Origin: Streptomyces cupreus | Lineage (GTDB): Bacteria > Actinomycetota > Actinomycetes > Streptomycetales > Streptomycetaceae | NCBI RefSeq assembly: GCF_014257025.1 | Contig: NZ_JACMSF010000031.1 | Span: 38,246 to 102,245 of the forward strand | Reading direction: 5' to 3' | Length of the DNA: 64,000 nt | In this document: positions 1-8,402 of the stretch, in pieces | Numbering within the stretch: position 1 is the stretch's first letter | Layout: every line of letters begins with the position of its first letter | Position numbers and translations under genes: made by a program | The notes under the pieces: model-generated | Seen by the model: only the letters and a program-made list of their open reading frames with translations | Told to the model about the DNA's origin: nothing | The model's database searches: none

Positions 1-1
1 A

Positions 2-235
2 AGTCTTCCCTTCTGGTCGACCTCGCCGCGCGCCCAGAGGGCAGCAAAGATCTGGGGGCATGGGCTCCGCGTTGAGTCCATGCCCTTGGACACCTGGTGC
101 GATCGTGTACTGCCCGATGCCGCCCGGGAAGGACTCGTGATCGGCATCAACTGGAGCGGGCCGCGCCTGGTCGGCTGGAGCTTCGCCCCCAACGAAGTTC
201 TTAACCGGCTATCGGCGGCTCACACATTGACCTGA
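2..235 (+). CDS. DUF2750 family protein, 3' part only
   Basis: The frame is open from the window edge, so the 5' end is missing. The visible 77 residues carry a WGHGLRVESMPLDTW-like stretch, then LVIGINWSG and SFAPNEVLNRL, which fits the C-terminal half of small DUF2750 proteins. These have no known biochemical role. The last residues (SAAHTLT) lie beyond the usual family end and coincide with the end of the opposite-strand transposase remnant, whose stop codon is at 201-203. The natural 3' end was therefore probably replaced or extended by the insertion. The family call rests on pattern recognition of a partial sequence. Confidence 0.55.
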   Translation, partial: SLPFWSTSPRAQRAAKIWGHGLRVESMPLDTWCDRVLPDAAREGLVIGINWSGPRLVGWSFAPNEVLNRLSAAHTLT

Positions 236-659
236 GTTGTCGGTGGGTGATCAGGCAGCAGGCGAGCTTGAGGAAGGCTTCGTGGATGTCGGCTCGTCTT
301 TCCCAGCGGATGCGGAGCCGGCGGAAGCCATGTAGCCAGGCAATGGTTCGTTCGACCACCCACCGGTAGGTGCCCAGGCCGGTCCCGTGCGTGGTTCCGC
401 GTCGGGCGATGGCGGGAACGATGCCGCGGGCGCGGACCTGGTCGCGGTAGACGTCGTGGTCGTAGCCGCGGTCGGCGAACAGGGAGTCGGGCCTGCGGCG
501 GGGATGTCCGACCCTGCCGCGTGCCGGCGGGACGGCGTCGAGCAGCGGCAGGAGCTGAGTGACGTCGTTGCGGTTGCCGCCGGTCAGCAGGACGGCGAGC
601 GGGGTGCCGTGGCCGTCGGTGATCACGTGGTGGCGGCGCCCCCATACCGGGCTGAACGC
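201..659 (-). pseudogene. IS5-type transposase, C-terminal remnant
   Basis: The frame encodes the C-terminal half of an IS5-family DDE transposase. HHVITDGHG, TGGNRNDVTQLLPLLD, FADRGYD, a WVVERTIAWLHGFRRLRIRWE-type core and a CLITHRQL ending can be read. The family normally has about 130 more N-terminal residues with the first catalytic Asp. Here the frame meets a stop at 660-662 and homology ends at about base 656, so the copy is truncated and inactive. No clear terminal inverted repeats were found. Its 3' end runs into the DUF2750 gene and its broken 5' end faces the helicase gene, which suggests that insertion and deletion shaped this edge. Confidence 0.85.
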
Positions 660-739
660 TCAACTCCCCCCATGGACACAGCCAGCAGGACCGAACCAGC
701 TCATTGTGTTAGCCGCTGTTAGCGGGTGTACGTCGTCGG

Positions 740-3700
740 CTAGCCTGCGGTGATGGCCGAGTACGACCACACATCCGCGGGCAGGTCGTGGTGCAGTTGC
801 CAGGTGATGGCCATTGGCTTGCTGCCCTGGTGACGGACGTAGGTTGCTGGGCCGAGCAGCATCCACGGTTGGGCCTTGCCGATATCGGTGTCCTTGTAGC
901 GCCGCATGAACATCAGCACATGGCTTCCGTGCTGAGTGTGCTGTTGGTAGCGCAGTCCGGTGGGCGAGGTGTCCGCGGTTGTGCTCTGGGACTCCCAGTG
1001 GAAGACGGAGGGGCTCAGTGCATAGTCCTTGTATCGGACGGTGGGTGAAAAGTCCTTCTCGTTCTTTTCGAGAGTGATCAACAGCGCATCCGTCTGGTTC
1101 TGCTCGTCCCACAGAACACCCTGTGCAAAGGATCCAGGCATCTGACCCCCGAGCCGGGCGACCCCAAGTGCGGCAAGGATCTCCGAGCGGTTGTACGCGC
1201 TGTGGATTTTCAGGGGGATGTGTTCGTGTGGGCCTTCGAGCGGGATGGGGAAGTGGTCGGCCTGCCCCATCACATGCTTAAGCACCTGCCGTAGTTCGCT
1301 GCGGAGGGCTCGCTGCTCACGGAGTGATTCGAGTCCTTGCGCGTACGAACTGAACCCGCCAGCCTTATCCCAGAGGTTGAAGAACATCATCCGCGCGAAA
1401 GTTCTGTCCCTCGGATTCAAGGCCTCATACGTGGGAGCGTCATCGCGCAACAAGCGAGCGTACGCTTCAGCGCGTTCGAGGTCATCGACGTGCAGAAACG
1501 CATGCACCCGCTTCAGTAGATCCTCCTCGCCAGCTTGTTCAGGTAGGTCGGTCATGCTGGCTCGGCGCAGAACGGACGTCCATGAGTTGCTCGCCTTATA
1601 CAACTCCCTGATCTCGCGGCGACTCTCCTTCAGATAGTCAGCGAGGAGGGGCGTATTGAAGGCCTTGACTTCCTTAGCGAGGGTCTGAACGTTCGCCTTG
1701 ATCTGGGTGCGGATGTTCTCCAATACCAGGTCCTTGGACTTTCCTTCAAGGATGATTTGGCAGCCCGATGGCAGCAGCGGAAAATCGTGCTCGGCATGCT
1801 CAAGGAGCCGGTTGCGCGACAGGTTCGTCATCGCGCGGAACTGTTCCTCGAACCGGAACTCGGCACGATGCTGGCCGATGAAGTCGAGCACGGTGAGCAC
1901 AGGTTTGTCCGGTGTGCGGCGGAGGCCGCGCCCGAGTTGCTGAAGGAAGACGGTGGCGCTGCTTGTCGGGCGCAGGAGGAGAAGCGTATCGACGTCGGGG
2001 ATGTCCAAGCCCTCGTTGAAGAGGTCTACCGAGAAGATGACTTGGATCTCTCCAGCCTTGAGCTGGGCGAGCACCTGATCACGGACTTCGGGCTTCGACT
2101 CGCTATCCAGGGCCGCAGCCTTCAAGCCTGCCTTCTGAAAGCACTGTGCCATGAAGTGAGCATGCTTCCTGCTCACGCAGAAGCCGAGTGCGCGCATGCT
2201 CATCGGGTCGGAGACCTTGTCTCGCACCTGCTTGATGACGATGCGGGCCCGGGCATCGTCAGCGGAGAACAGCTCACCGAGCTGGCTCTGGTCGTACGTC
2301 CCCGAACGCCAATTGAGGCGCCTGAGGTCCGTGCCGTCGGGCAGGCCAAAGTAATGGAAGGGGCAGAGGAGGTCGTTGTCGAGAGCCTCCCACAGCCGCA
2401 TCTCGGCGGCGATCCGTCCGTCAAAGAACTCATCCTGGACGTTCAGACCGTCCGCGCGCTCAGGAGTGGCGGTCAGACCGAGAAGCTGTTTCGGCTTGAA
2501 GTGGTTGAGGACGCGTCGGTACGTCGTAGCGGTGGCGTGATGGAATTCGTCCACGACGATGATGTCGAAATGTTCCGGGTCGAACTGGTCGAGCCGCTGG
2601 TCAGTGAGCGACTGGACGCTAGCGAAGACGTGCTTCCAGTCGCGCGGCAGCTCACCGCTGAAGAGGACTTCGCCGAAGGAGGCGTCATCGAGTACTTCAC
2701 GGTATTTGCGTAGGGACTGCTTCAGGATCTCTTTGCGGTGTGCCACGAAGAGGAGACGCGGGTACTGCTTGCCCCCCAGCAGCTTATGCAGATTGCGGTA
2801 GTCAAGGGCGGCCATGACGGTCTTGCCCGTACCAGTCGCGGCAACGAGCAAGTTGTGCTGGTGACCGCGGACCTCACGCTCAACGCGCAGTCGCTCCAGC
2901 ATGTCGGCCTGATGCGGATACGGCCGAACCTCAAGACCGGAGAGGCTGATCTTGGAGTCGTGGCCGGCGGTTGAACCACCTGCCACGCCTAGAGCCTCGT
3001 CCAACTTGCGCGCGTCGCGATCTGGGTCGTACGGCTCAAAAGCGATGTCGTTCCAGTACGCGTCGAAGGTGGCCTCGAACTTATTGAGCACCACCGGAGT
3101 GGCTACCGAGGACAGCCGTACGTTCCACTCCAGACCGTCGAGCAGCGCGGCCCTTGAGAGGTTGGAGCTACCGACGTAGGCCGTATCGAAGCCGCTTTTG
3201 CGGCGAAATAGCCAAGCTTTTGCATGTAGGCGTGTCGAGCGGGTCTCGTAGTTGACCTTCACTTGAGCGCCGAAGTCGCGAACGAGTCGGTCGAGCGCAT
3301 GGCGGTCGGTCGCGCCGATATACGTGGTCGTGATGACGCGAATCGGGACTCCCCGCTCCTTGGCGGCGCGGAGAGAGTCCTCAAGCACGCGTAGCCCGTA
3401 CCACTTGACGAAGGCACACAGCAGATCGATGTGGTCTGCGGTGGCGAGCTCAGCGCGCAGCTCACTACCGAGGCTTGGATCCTCGGAAGAGTTGGTGATG
3501 AGGGCGGTCTCCGAGAGCGGGGTGAGCGGGCGTATGGCGTAGACGCCAGGGGCTTCCTTCTCAGCCAGCGCAAGGAGCTGGCGAGGTCCATCGGCGATGA
3601 GCTCGACACCATCACTGGAAGCGAGCGACTCGATGATCTGGTTCGCTACGGCGACGCGCTGGTCAGGGGGTAGCTGGCTGAGTCGATGGCTCACAGCCCG

Positions 3701-3889
3701 TCCGATGTGCCGGGCGATTACATGGGGTGACGATTCCTCGCTGACCTCGTCATCGATGGCCTTCCAACCCGCTGCATTGAGCTGCTCCATCTGCTCCAGC
3801 ATGCGTTGGGTGACGAGTTCCTCGTAAACACCCGCGACAGGCTGCGACAGATCCCCCGGCAAAGCCACGCCGTATCCCCAATCCCTCAC
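740..3889 (-). CDS. PLD-nuclease / SF2 helicase / DUF3427 protein
   Basis: This 1049-residue multidomain protein probably acts on nucleic acid. An N-terminal region opens with GVYEELVT. A phospholipase-D-like HKD nuclease domain lies at about residues 130-280, with H222-x-K224 and GSSNLS at 240-244. A superfamily 2 helicase core follows: Walker A ATGTGKT near 351-357, DEFH at 447-450, TAT at 473-475, and motif V/VI FNEGLDIPDVD and QLGRGLRR. The C-terminal part matches the DUF3427 layout. Only one HKD motif is visible, so the nuclease would need to dimerise. The GTG at 3887-3889 puts GVYEELVT near the N-terminus, as usual for the family. G+C looks lower than in neighbouring genes, and an IS remnant lies downstream, both signs of transfer. 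A role in phage or plasmid defence is an inference. Confidence 0.85.
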   Translation of the reverse strand: MRDWGYGVALPGDLSQPVAGVYEELVTQRMLEQMEQLNAAGWKAIDDEVSEESSPHVIARHIGRAVSHRLSQLPPDQRVAVANQIIESLASSDGVELIADGPRQLLALAEKEAPGVYAIRPLTPLSETALITNSSEDPSLGSELRAELATADHIDLLCAFVKWYGLRVLEDSLRAAKERGVPIRVITTTYIGATDRHALDRLVRDFGAQVKVNYETRSTRLHAKAWLFRRKSGFDTAYVGSSNLSRAALLDGLEWNVRLSSVATPVVLNKFEATFDAYWNDIAFEPYDPDRDARKLDEALGVAGGSTAGHDSKISLSGLEVRPYPHQADMLERLRVEREVRGHQHNLLVAATGTGKTVMAALDYRNLHKLLGGKQYPRLLFVAHRKEILKQSLRKYREVLDDASFGEVLFSGELPRDWKHVFASVQSLTDQRLDQFDPEHFDIIVVDEFHHATATTYRRVLNHFKPKQLLGLTATPERADGLNVQDEFFDGRIAAEMRLWEALDNDLLCPFHYFGLPDGTDLRRLNWRSGTYDQSQLGELFSADDARARIVIKQVRDKVSDPMSMRALGFCVSRKHAHFMAQCFQKAGLKAAALDSESKPEVRDQVLAQLKAGEIQVIFSVDLFNEGLDIPDVDTLLLLRPTSSATVFLQQLGRGLRRTPDKPVLTVLDFIGQHRAEFRFEEQFRAMTNLSRNRLLEHAEHDFPLLPSGCQIILEGKSKDLVLENIRTQIKANVQTLAKEVKAFNTPLLADYLKESRREIRELYKASNSWTSVLRRASMTDLPEQAGEEDLLKRVHAFLHVDDLERAEAYARLLRDDAPTYEALNPRDRTFARMMFFNLWDKAGGFSSYAQGLESLREQRALRSELRQVLKHVMGQADHFPIPLEGPHEHIPLKIHSAYNRSEILAALGVARLGGQMPGSFAQGVLWDEQNQTDALLITLEKNEKDFSPTVRYKDYALSPSVFHWESQSTTADTSPTGLRYQQHTQHGSHVLMFMRRYKDTDIGKAQPWMLLGPATYVRHQGSKPMAITWQLHHDLPADVWSYSAITAG

Positions 3890-3969
3890 ATTGCAGTGGC
3901 TCTGTTGTAGCAGGCGACTCTGACAGTTCCCATCGGGCGGTTGTCGGACTCTGCTGCTTTCATGGAGCC

Positions 3970-4437
3970 GTGACCAGTAAGAGCGTCGTTGTTGAGCGGC
4001 GTATTGCGGCTGCTCAGGGTCCGGTGTGGGAAGCCCTCACCGACCTCCGGGGCATGGAGCGCGTTCTCAGTGGCGTCTCAAAGATCGAGGTTCTCTCGGA
4101 CGGGGGCTTCGGTGTCGGTGCACGTTGGCGCGAGACCCGGCGCATGTTCGGGAAGGACGCCACCGAGGAGATGTGGGTGACCGCCTGCGAACCGCCCGAG
4201 CGGTATGTGGTCGAGGCTGAGTCGCGGGGCACCCACTACCTGTCGGAGTGGGTGCTGCGGGCCGACGGGCCGGTGACGACGACCGTCCGTATGACGTTCA
4301 CCGCCGAGGCCCCGAGCGGTGGGGTCATGGGGATCCTCGCCAAGGTTCTCGGCGGCCTGGGCGCTCGCGCGGTCAGTAGGGCCATCGCGAAGGACCTCGA
4401 CGACGTTGCCGCCGCCGTCGGGGGGCGGACGGGCTGA
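3970..4437 (+). CDS. SRPBCC (START-like) family protein
   Basis: The 155-residue protein has the helix-grip pattern of the polyketide cyclase / Bet v1-like superfamily: an N-terminal strand SVVVERRIAA, then GPVWEALTDLRGME, a central GVGARWRETR and a long C-terminal helix ending in AIAKDLDDVAAAV. Such proteins bind hydrophobic ligands in a cavity, and no ligand can be assigned here. The start is a GTG with a short GGAG upstream; a nearby ATG is out of frame and closes at once. It lies divergent from the helicase gene, and its stop is 7 nt from the end of the convergent SEC-C gene. G+C is back to the core level. Confidence 0.8.
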   Translation: MTSKSVVVERRIAAAQGPVWEALTDLRGMERVLSGVSKIEVLSDGGFGVGARWRETRRMFGKDATEEMWVTACEPPERYVVEAESRGTHYLSEWVLRADGPVTTTVRMTFTAEAPSGGVMGILAKVLGGLGARAVSRAIAKDLDDVAAAVGGRTG

Positions 4438-4444
4438 GCCCAGG

Positions 4445-5476
4445 TCACTCCGCCCCGTGGCACTCCCCGTAGCCCTGGCCCGAACTGCACCAACAAGCCG
4501 CCCCCCGCTGCGGAGGCCAAGCCACCGCCCTCCCCCGCGCCGCCAGCGTCGTCGCATACTGCGGCAACAGCGACGCATCCCCTGGCGACACCCCCTCCGA
4601 CGCCGCGAAGGCCTCGTACGACGGGACCGTGCCCGTCACGATGCCCAGGTTCGGGGTGCCGGAGGAGGCCAGTTCTCGGAGCGAGGCCTCTATGGTCGAC
4701 AAATGTGCCTCGTGGGACGGGTACTCCTCCGCCAGCGTCGGATACGCCTCCAGGAGTTCCGCCAGCTCCGCCGCCGGCCAGTGCAGGATCGCCACCGGGA
4801 ACGGGCGGGACAGGGCCTCCCTGTATGCGCCCAGTTCCGCTCGGAGGCGGCTGATCTCCGCCTCCAGTTCCGCCGGGTTGTTCGAGCCCAGGGACCACAC
4901 GCGCTTGGGGTCGTGGAGTTCGTCCAGGGAGACGCCTGAGGACGGGGAGGACTGGGAGATGTGCAGCGTGTCCGCCAGGGTGTCCCAGTCGTCGTGCTGC
5001 GCGCCGAGCATGCGGCGGACGCGGTGGCGGCCGTACAGGAGAGGGTGCGTCGCGTACGGGGGCTCCGGTACGTCCGTCAGGAGCAGGGCCGCCCCTTCCG
5101 TGAACGTCTCCTGCGCCGCCTCCAGCTCGTCGTGCGACTCCAGGGCCTCTGCCACGATCACCCAGGGGGCCGGGTCACGGGGGGCGGCTGCCCGGATTCC
5201 GTCGATGATCGCCCGGGCCTCCGCCTCGTGGCCGTACTCCCACAGGTTCGAGGCCTTCAGGGCCCGGACCAGGTGGGGGTTCTCCAGGGGACCCGCGGAC
5301 GACAGCAGGCGGTCGTAGAGCGTGGACGCGGCGGGGCGGGCGCCGGAGAGTTCCAGGTGGGCCGCCGCCCGCAGCAGCAGGGCTTCGGCGTCCTCGGGGT
5401 ACAGGCCGGCGGTCCGCTCCAGGCGTGCCGCTTCGGCGGTGTGGTCGACGTTCTCGGCAGGCGTGTCGGGGCGCAT
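4445..5476 (-). CDS. TPR-like protein with C-terminal SEC-C zinc motif
   Basis: The protein of about 343 residues starts with alanine- and leucine-rich helical repeats resembling tetratricopeptides (ARLERTAGLYPEDAEALLLRAA). It ends in a SEC-C zinc knuckle, C-W-C-x8-C-H, within the last 16 residues. SEC-C knuckles are known from SecA and many bacterial proteins and usually bind zinc or a protein partner. The middle third has a long glutamate-rich helix (ELEAEISRLRAELGAYREALS). The ATG at 5476 is preferred over a GTG three codons upstream; neither has a strong ribosome site. The gene is transcribed away from the GH30 gene behind it, and its precise function is unknown. Confidence 0.8.
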   Translation of the reverse strand: MRPDTPAENVDHTAEAARLERTAGLYPEDAEALLLRAAAHLELSGARPAASTLYDRLLSSAGPLENPHLVRALKASNLWEYGHEAEARAIIDGIRAAAPRDPAPWVIVAEALESHDELEAAQETFTEGAALLLTDVPEPPYATHPLLYGRHRVRRMLGAQHDDWDTLADTLHISQSSPSSGVSLDELHDPKRVWSLGSNNPAELEAEISRLRAELGAYREALSRPFPVAILHWPAAELAELLEAYPTLAEEYPSHEAHLSTIEASLRELASSGTPNLGIVTGTVPSYEAFAASEGVSPGDASLLPQYATTLAARGRAVAWPPQRGAACWCSSGQGYGECHGAE

Positions 5477-5553
5477 GGGGGACACCGTACTGCGGGGGCC
5501 CGGCGAAGGTGAGATATGCGCAGGCCAGGACCCCCGCGTACAGACCGGGTTTC

Positions 5554-7026
5554 CTAGATCGTCACCCCGTCCACTTGCAGCGTCTGCACGGCCCCCGGCG
5601 CGAACACCGCGCTCACCGACTTACCGGACACATACCGGTCCGCGTACGCCCGGTACATGTCGCCGCCCCCCGTCACCGTGTTCCAGCGCGGCACCAGGCC
5701 GCCCGAGCCGCCCGTCACCGTCGTGAAGCGGGAGAGATCGAAGGTGAAGGTCTGGGCCGACGTGGATGTGTTCACGGCCACCAGGACCAGGCGGCGCGCG
5801 CTCGCGTCGTACGCCGCTGCCGCGTAGCTCACTCCCGTGTCCAGGATCGTCATCCCGGGGCGGATATGGCGGCTGAACTGGGCCATCACGTAGTACTTCG
5901 GCTGTACGGTCGTCGGCTGGAGCGTGTTCGCGTCGTACGCGATCATCGCCCAGCCCGTCGACGGGTCCATGACCTGCCAGTAGCACCAGGCCGTCGGATG
6001 CAGCCAGCGGAAGTCGTAGCAGAGGTTACGGGCCATGCTCAGGCCCGTGCCGTCGCTGTCGCCCGTCTCCGAGTTCCACAGCTTCTTGCCCGACGTCGTC
6101 ACCACGTCCGTGTAGAGGAGGTCCCTGCGGCCGCCCGTGCCCTGGTATCCGTGCACGTTCACCTGCGACACCAGCGCCTTCGTCGACGAACCGAAGGAGG
6201 CCCATGTCGAGCGGGCCGTGTCGTAGTTCGTCTCGTCCGAGGCCGAGATACGGACGCCCGTCAGGCCCCGCTTGTCCAACTCGCTTCTCATGTACGGCAG
6301 TACGGCCGCCTGCACCGCCGGGTCCAGGTGGCAGCCTTCCTGAGTACCGGAAGCGGTCCACCAGGTCGACGCCGGCTCGTTGAACGGGTCCACCGTCGCG
6401 AAGTTCACGCCCCAGTTCGTACGGGCGTACAGGGCCACCGCCGCCAGGTGGGAGGCGTGCTGGCGGTAGTTCCAGGTCTGGAGGTTGTTGCCGCCGTCCG
6501 CCGCGCCCGAGGGGTTGTGGTTGTAACACATCCACCACATGGGGGAGTTGGCGAACAGTTCGGTGATCGCGCCTCGCTGGGTCGCCTTCAGCAGCATCGC
6601 CCGCTGCGTCGCGTCCGCCGTCCAGTCCCAGGCCGAGGACGTCGGGTCCTCGTTGTTCCAGTCCTGCCAGTAGCCCTCGATCTGCTTGAACGCGGGGATG
6701 TTCGGCGACTTCACCATCGTCTCGCCGTTCACGCTGTTCCAACTGCACGCGCCCAGGTTGTAGCGGGCGATGTTCAGACCCAGGCCGGGGAGCGAAGTGC
6801 CCTTGTACGTCACCGACTTGGTGGTGAAGAACAGGTCGGCGAAGTCGTCCCGGGTGCCGAAGACGTTGCCCCACCAGGCCAGCGAGGTGCCCCAGCCCTC
6901 CCAAGTGCCGTACCGGGTGCCCGGGTTGACCGCGATCGTCGCGTCCGCATGTGCGGTGCCCGTCGCCAGGGCGCTGCCCAGGACCGCTCCGCCGGTCGCC
7001 GCCAGCAGAGTTCTGCGTCGGATCAT
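5554..7026 (-). CDS. Secreted GH30 glycosidase (endo-beta-1,6-galactanase-like)
   Basis: This 490-residue exported glycoside hydrolase begins with a twin-arginine signal (MIRRRTLLAATGG, ending near AHA-DA). The catalytic barrel starts with the family-30 signature GTWEGWGTSLAWWGNVFG. The likely acid/base Glu is in DPFNEPA and the likely nucleophile in WNSETGDSDG. A C-terminal beta-sandwich follows from about residue 370 (VLVAVNTSTSAQTF). The GWGTSLAWW start is typical of the subfamily that cuts beta-1,6-galactan side chains of arabinogalactans, but the substrate is inferred. A ribosome site (GGAGAAG) sits 8 nt before the ATG. It appears monocistronic and divergent from the sortase gene. Confidence 0.85.
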   Translation of the reverse strand: MIRRRTLLAATGGAVLGSALATGTAHADATIAVNPGTRYGTWEGWGTSLAWWGNVFGTRDDFADLFFTTKSVTYKGTSLPGLGLNIARYNLGACSWNSVNGETMVKSPNIPAFKQIEGYWQDWNNEDPTSSAWDWTADATQRAMLLKATQRGAITELFANSPMWWMCYNHNPSGAADGGNNLQTWNYRQHASHLAAVALYARTNWGVNFATVDPFNEPASTWWTASGTQEGCHLDPAVQAAVLPYMRSELDKRGLTGVRISASDETNYDTARSTWASFGSSTKALVSQVNVHGYQGTGGRRDLLYTDVVTTSGKKLWNSETGDSDGTGLSMARNLCYDFRWLHPTAWCYWQVMDPSTGWAMIAYDANTLQPTTVQPKYYVMAQFSRHIRPGMTILDTGVSYAAAAYDASARRLVLVAVNTSTSAQTFTFDLSRFTTVTGGSGGLVPRWNTVTGGGDMYRAYADRYVSGKSVSAVFAPGAVQTLQVDGVTI

Positions 7027-7228
7027 GACTTCTCCGCTTCCTGATGGCCTGTATGGCCTGTCCCGTACATGCCATCAGGAAGCATCGGGCGTGCTTCCAG
7101 GCCTTGTCGAGGGTTGTGACAGCCCTTTCTCAAACCCGTGTACGAAGTCTCGAACACCCCCGAGGACTCTGGTGACTTCAACCGGTTCCGCCTATCGTGC
7201 GGGCCCGCGAGATGAAGGAGGCCTACGC

Positions 7229-7993
7229 ATGCGGGGACCCCCCGTCGTCCGGCACAGCACCCGTCGCCGCCGCGCCCTTGGCCGCCGCGCCCTGTGGACC
7301 GGCGGCGAACTCCTCGTCACCGTCGGCCTCGTCCTCCTGCTCCTCGTCGTCCACCAGCTCTGGTGGACCAACCGGGAGGCCAAGGCGGAGGCCCGGCGGG
7401 GGGTGGCGGCGCTGGAGCGGGAGTGGGACAGCGGCCGAAGCGGCCAGTACAGCCCATCCCCGAGCGCCGCGCCCCAGGCGTCCCCGAGTGCCGAGCCCCA
7501 GGCATCCCCGGAAGCGCCCCCACCCCACCTCACCCCCGACTGGTCCCACGCCTACGCCATCCTCACCGTCCCCGCCCTCGACCTCCGCGTCCCCGTCGCC
7601 GAAGGCATCAGCAAGAGCGGCGTCCTCAACAAGGGCTACGTCGGCCACTACCCCGGCACCCAACAGCCCGGCCGCCCCGGCAACTTCGCCCTCGCGGGGC
7701 ACCGCAACACCCACGGCGAGCCCTTCCGACGGCTCGACCGGCTCGGTGACGGCGACGAGATCGTCGTAGAGACGAAGGCCGCGGTGTACACGTACGCCGT
7801 CGACGAGACCCTCGCGCAGACCTCCGCGCACGACACCGGGGTCATACGGGCCGTGCCGCGCAGCCTCGTTCATCCCGGCCGCGGTTACCGCGACCCCGGG
7901 TACTACATCACCCTGACCACCTGTACGCCCGAATTCACGTCCAAGTACCGTTTGGTGGTGTGGGGGACGCTCCTGTCCATGCGGGCGCGTTGA
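7229..7993 (+). CDS. Class E sortase
   Basis: This 254-residue membrane-anchored transpeptidase attaches exported proteins to peptidoglycan. It has a basic N-terminus, one membrane segment (about residues 21-42), an Ala/Pro/Ser stalk made of imperfect SPSAAPQA-type repeats, and a sortase domain. The triad is readable: His in AGHRNTHG, Cys in LTTCTPEF, and Arg in SKYRLVVWG. The ATG at 7229 is supported by GAAGGAGG 8 nt upstream, so the longer open frame upstream is not coding. Class E sortases in Streptomyces prefer LAxTG signals, and an LARTG-bearing protein is encoded about 5.6 kb away at 13592. Confidence 0.9.
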   Translation: MRGPPVVRHSTRRRRALGRRALWTGGELLVTVGLVLLLLVVHQLWWTNREAKAEARRGVAALEREWDSGRSGQYSPSPSAAPQASPSAEPQASPEAPPPHLTPDWSHAYAILTVPALDLRVPVAEGISKSGVLNKGYVGHYPGTQQPGRPGNFALAGHRNTHGEPFRRLDRLGDGDEIVVETKAAVYTYAVDETLAQTSAHDTGVIRAVPRSLVHPGRGYRDPGYYITLTTCTPEFTSKYRLVVWGTLLSMRAR

Positions 7994-8030
7994 GGTATAA
8001 CCAAGGGACGAGCCGAAGGAGGGGGAGCCG

Positions 8031-8318
8031 ATGGTCAGGCGTCATGTCGCTGTGCTGCTCGTCCTGCTCCTGAACCTCGTTCTCCTCGACTCCGGCAGTC
8101 TCTCCGCCGCCGTCGCGCTCGCCGCCGCCGGATCGGTGCTCGCCGCCTGCGCGCTGCTCGCCGCGCGCTGCGCGCCCGCCGTGCCGCCCACCCGGGTACG
8201 TACGGCCATCAGGGACCGGAACCGTCGTACGGCCTTCCTCCCGCAACGCGATCCCGACGCCAGGGGACGCACCCGCCCCCGAGCCCCCGGACTCGTCCTC
8301 TCGACGGCCGTCGCGTAG
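8031..8318 (+). CDS. Small membrane protein, DUF6412-like
   Basis: The 95-residue protein has two hydrophobic helices (about residues 6-24 and 26-45) and an arginine-rich cytoplasmic tail. GAAGGAGGGGG lies just before the ATG. Small proteins of this type are repeatedly seen directly upstream of a YidC paralogue in Streptomyces, as here (84 nt gap), so a joint role in membrane protein insertion is plausible but unproven. The DUF name is from memory of the neighbourhood and should be treated as tentative. Confidence 0.7.
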   Translation: MVRRHVAVLLVLLLNLVLLDSGSLSAAVALAAAGSVLAACALLAARCAPAVPPTRVRTAIRDRNRRTAFLPQRDPDARGRTRPRAPGLVLSTAVA

Positions 8319-8402
8319 GGGCACGCACCACCGGCACCCCGCGCGGGTCGTCATGCCGATCACCTGTATCCCGGCACGACGAGACCCCCGGAGGGCTCAC
8401 CC

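Noticed and set aside
740..3889. Helicase gene as part of a multi-gene defence system such as DISARM or a restriction locus
   Set aside because: No methyltransferase, second helicase or other known partner gene adjoins it. Only a single-gene role can be proposed.
5425..7044. Long plus-strand open frame opposite the GH30 gene
   Set aside because: It is an Arg/Val/His-rich shadow of a well-supported enzyme and shows no family features. Long antisense frames are expected in such G+C-rich DNA.
6770..7228. N-terminal extension of the class E sortase
   Set aside because: It overlaps the GH30 gene, and a strong ribosome site precedes the ATG at 7229.
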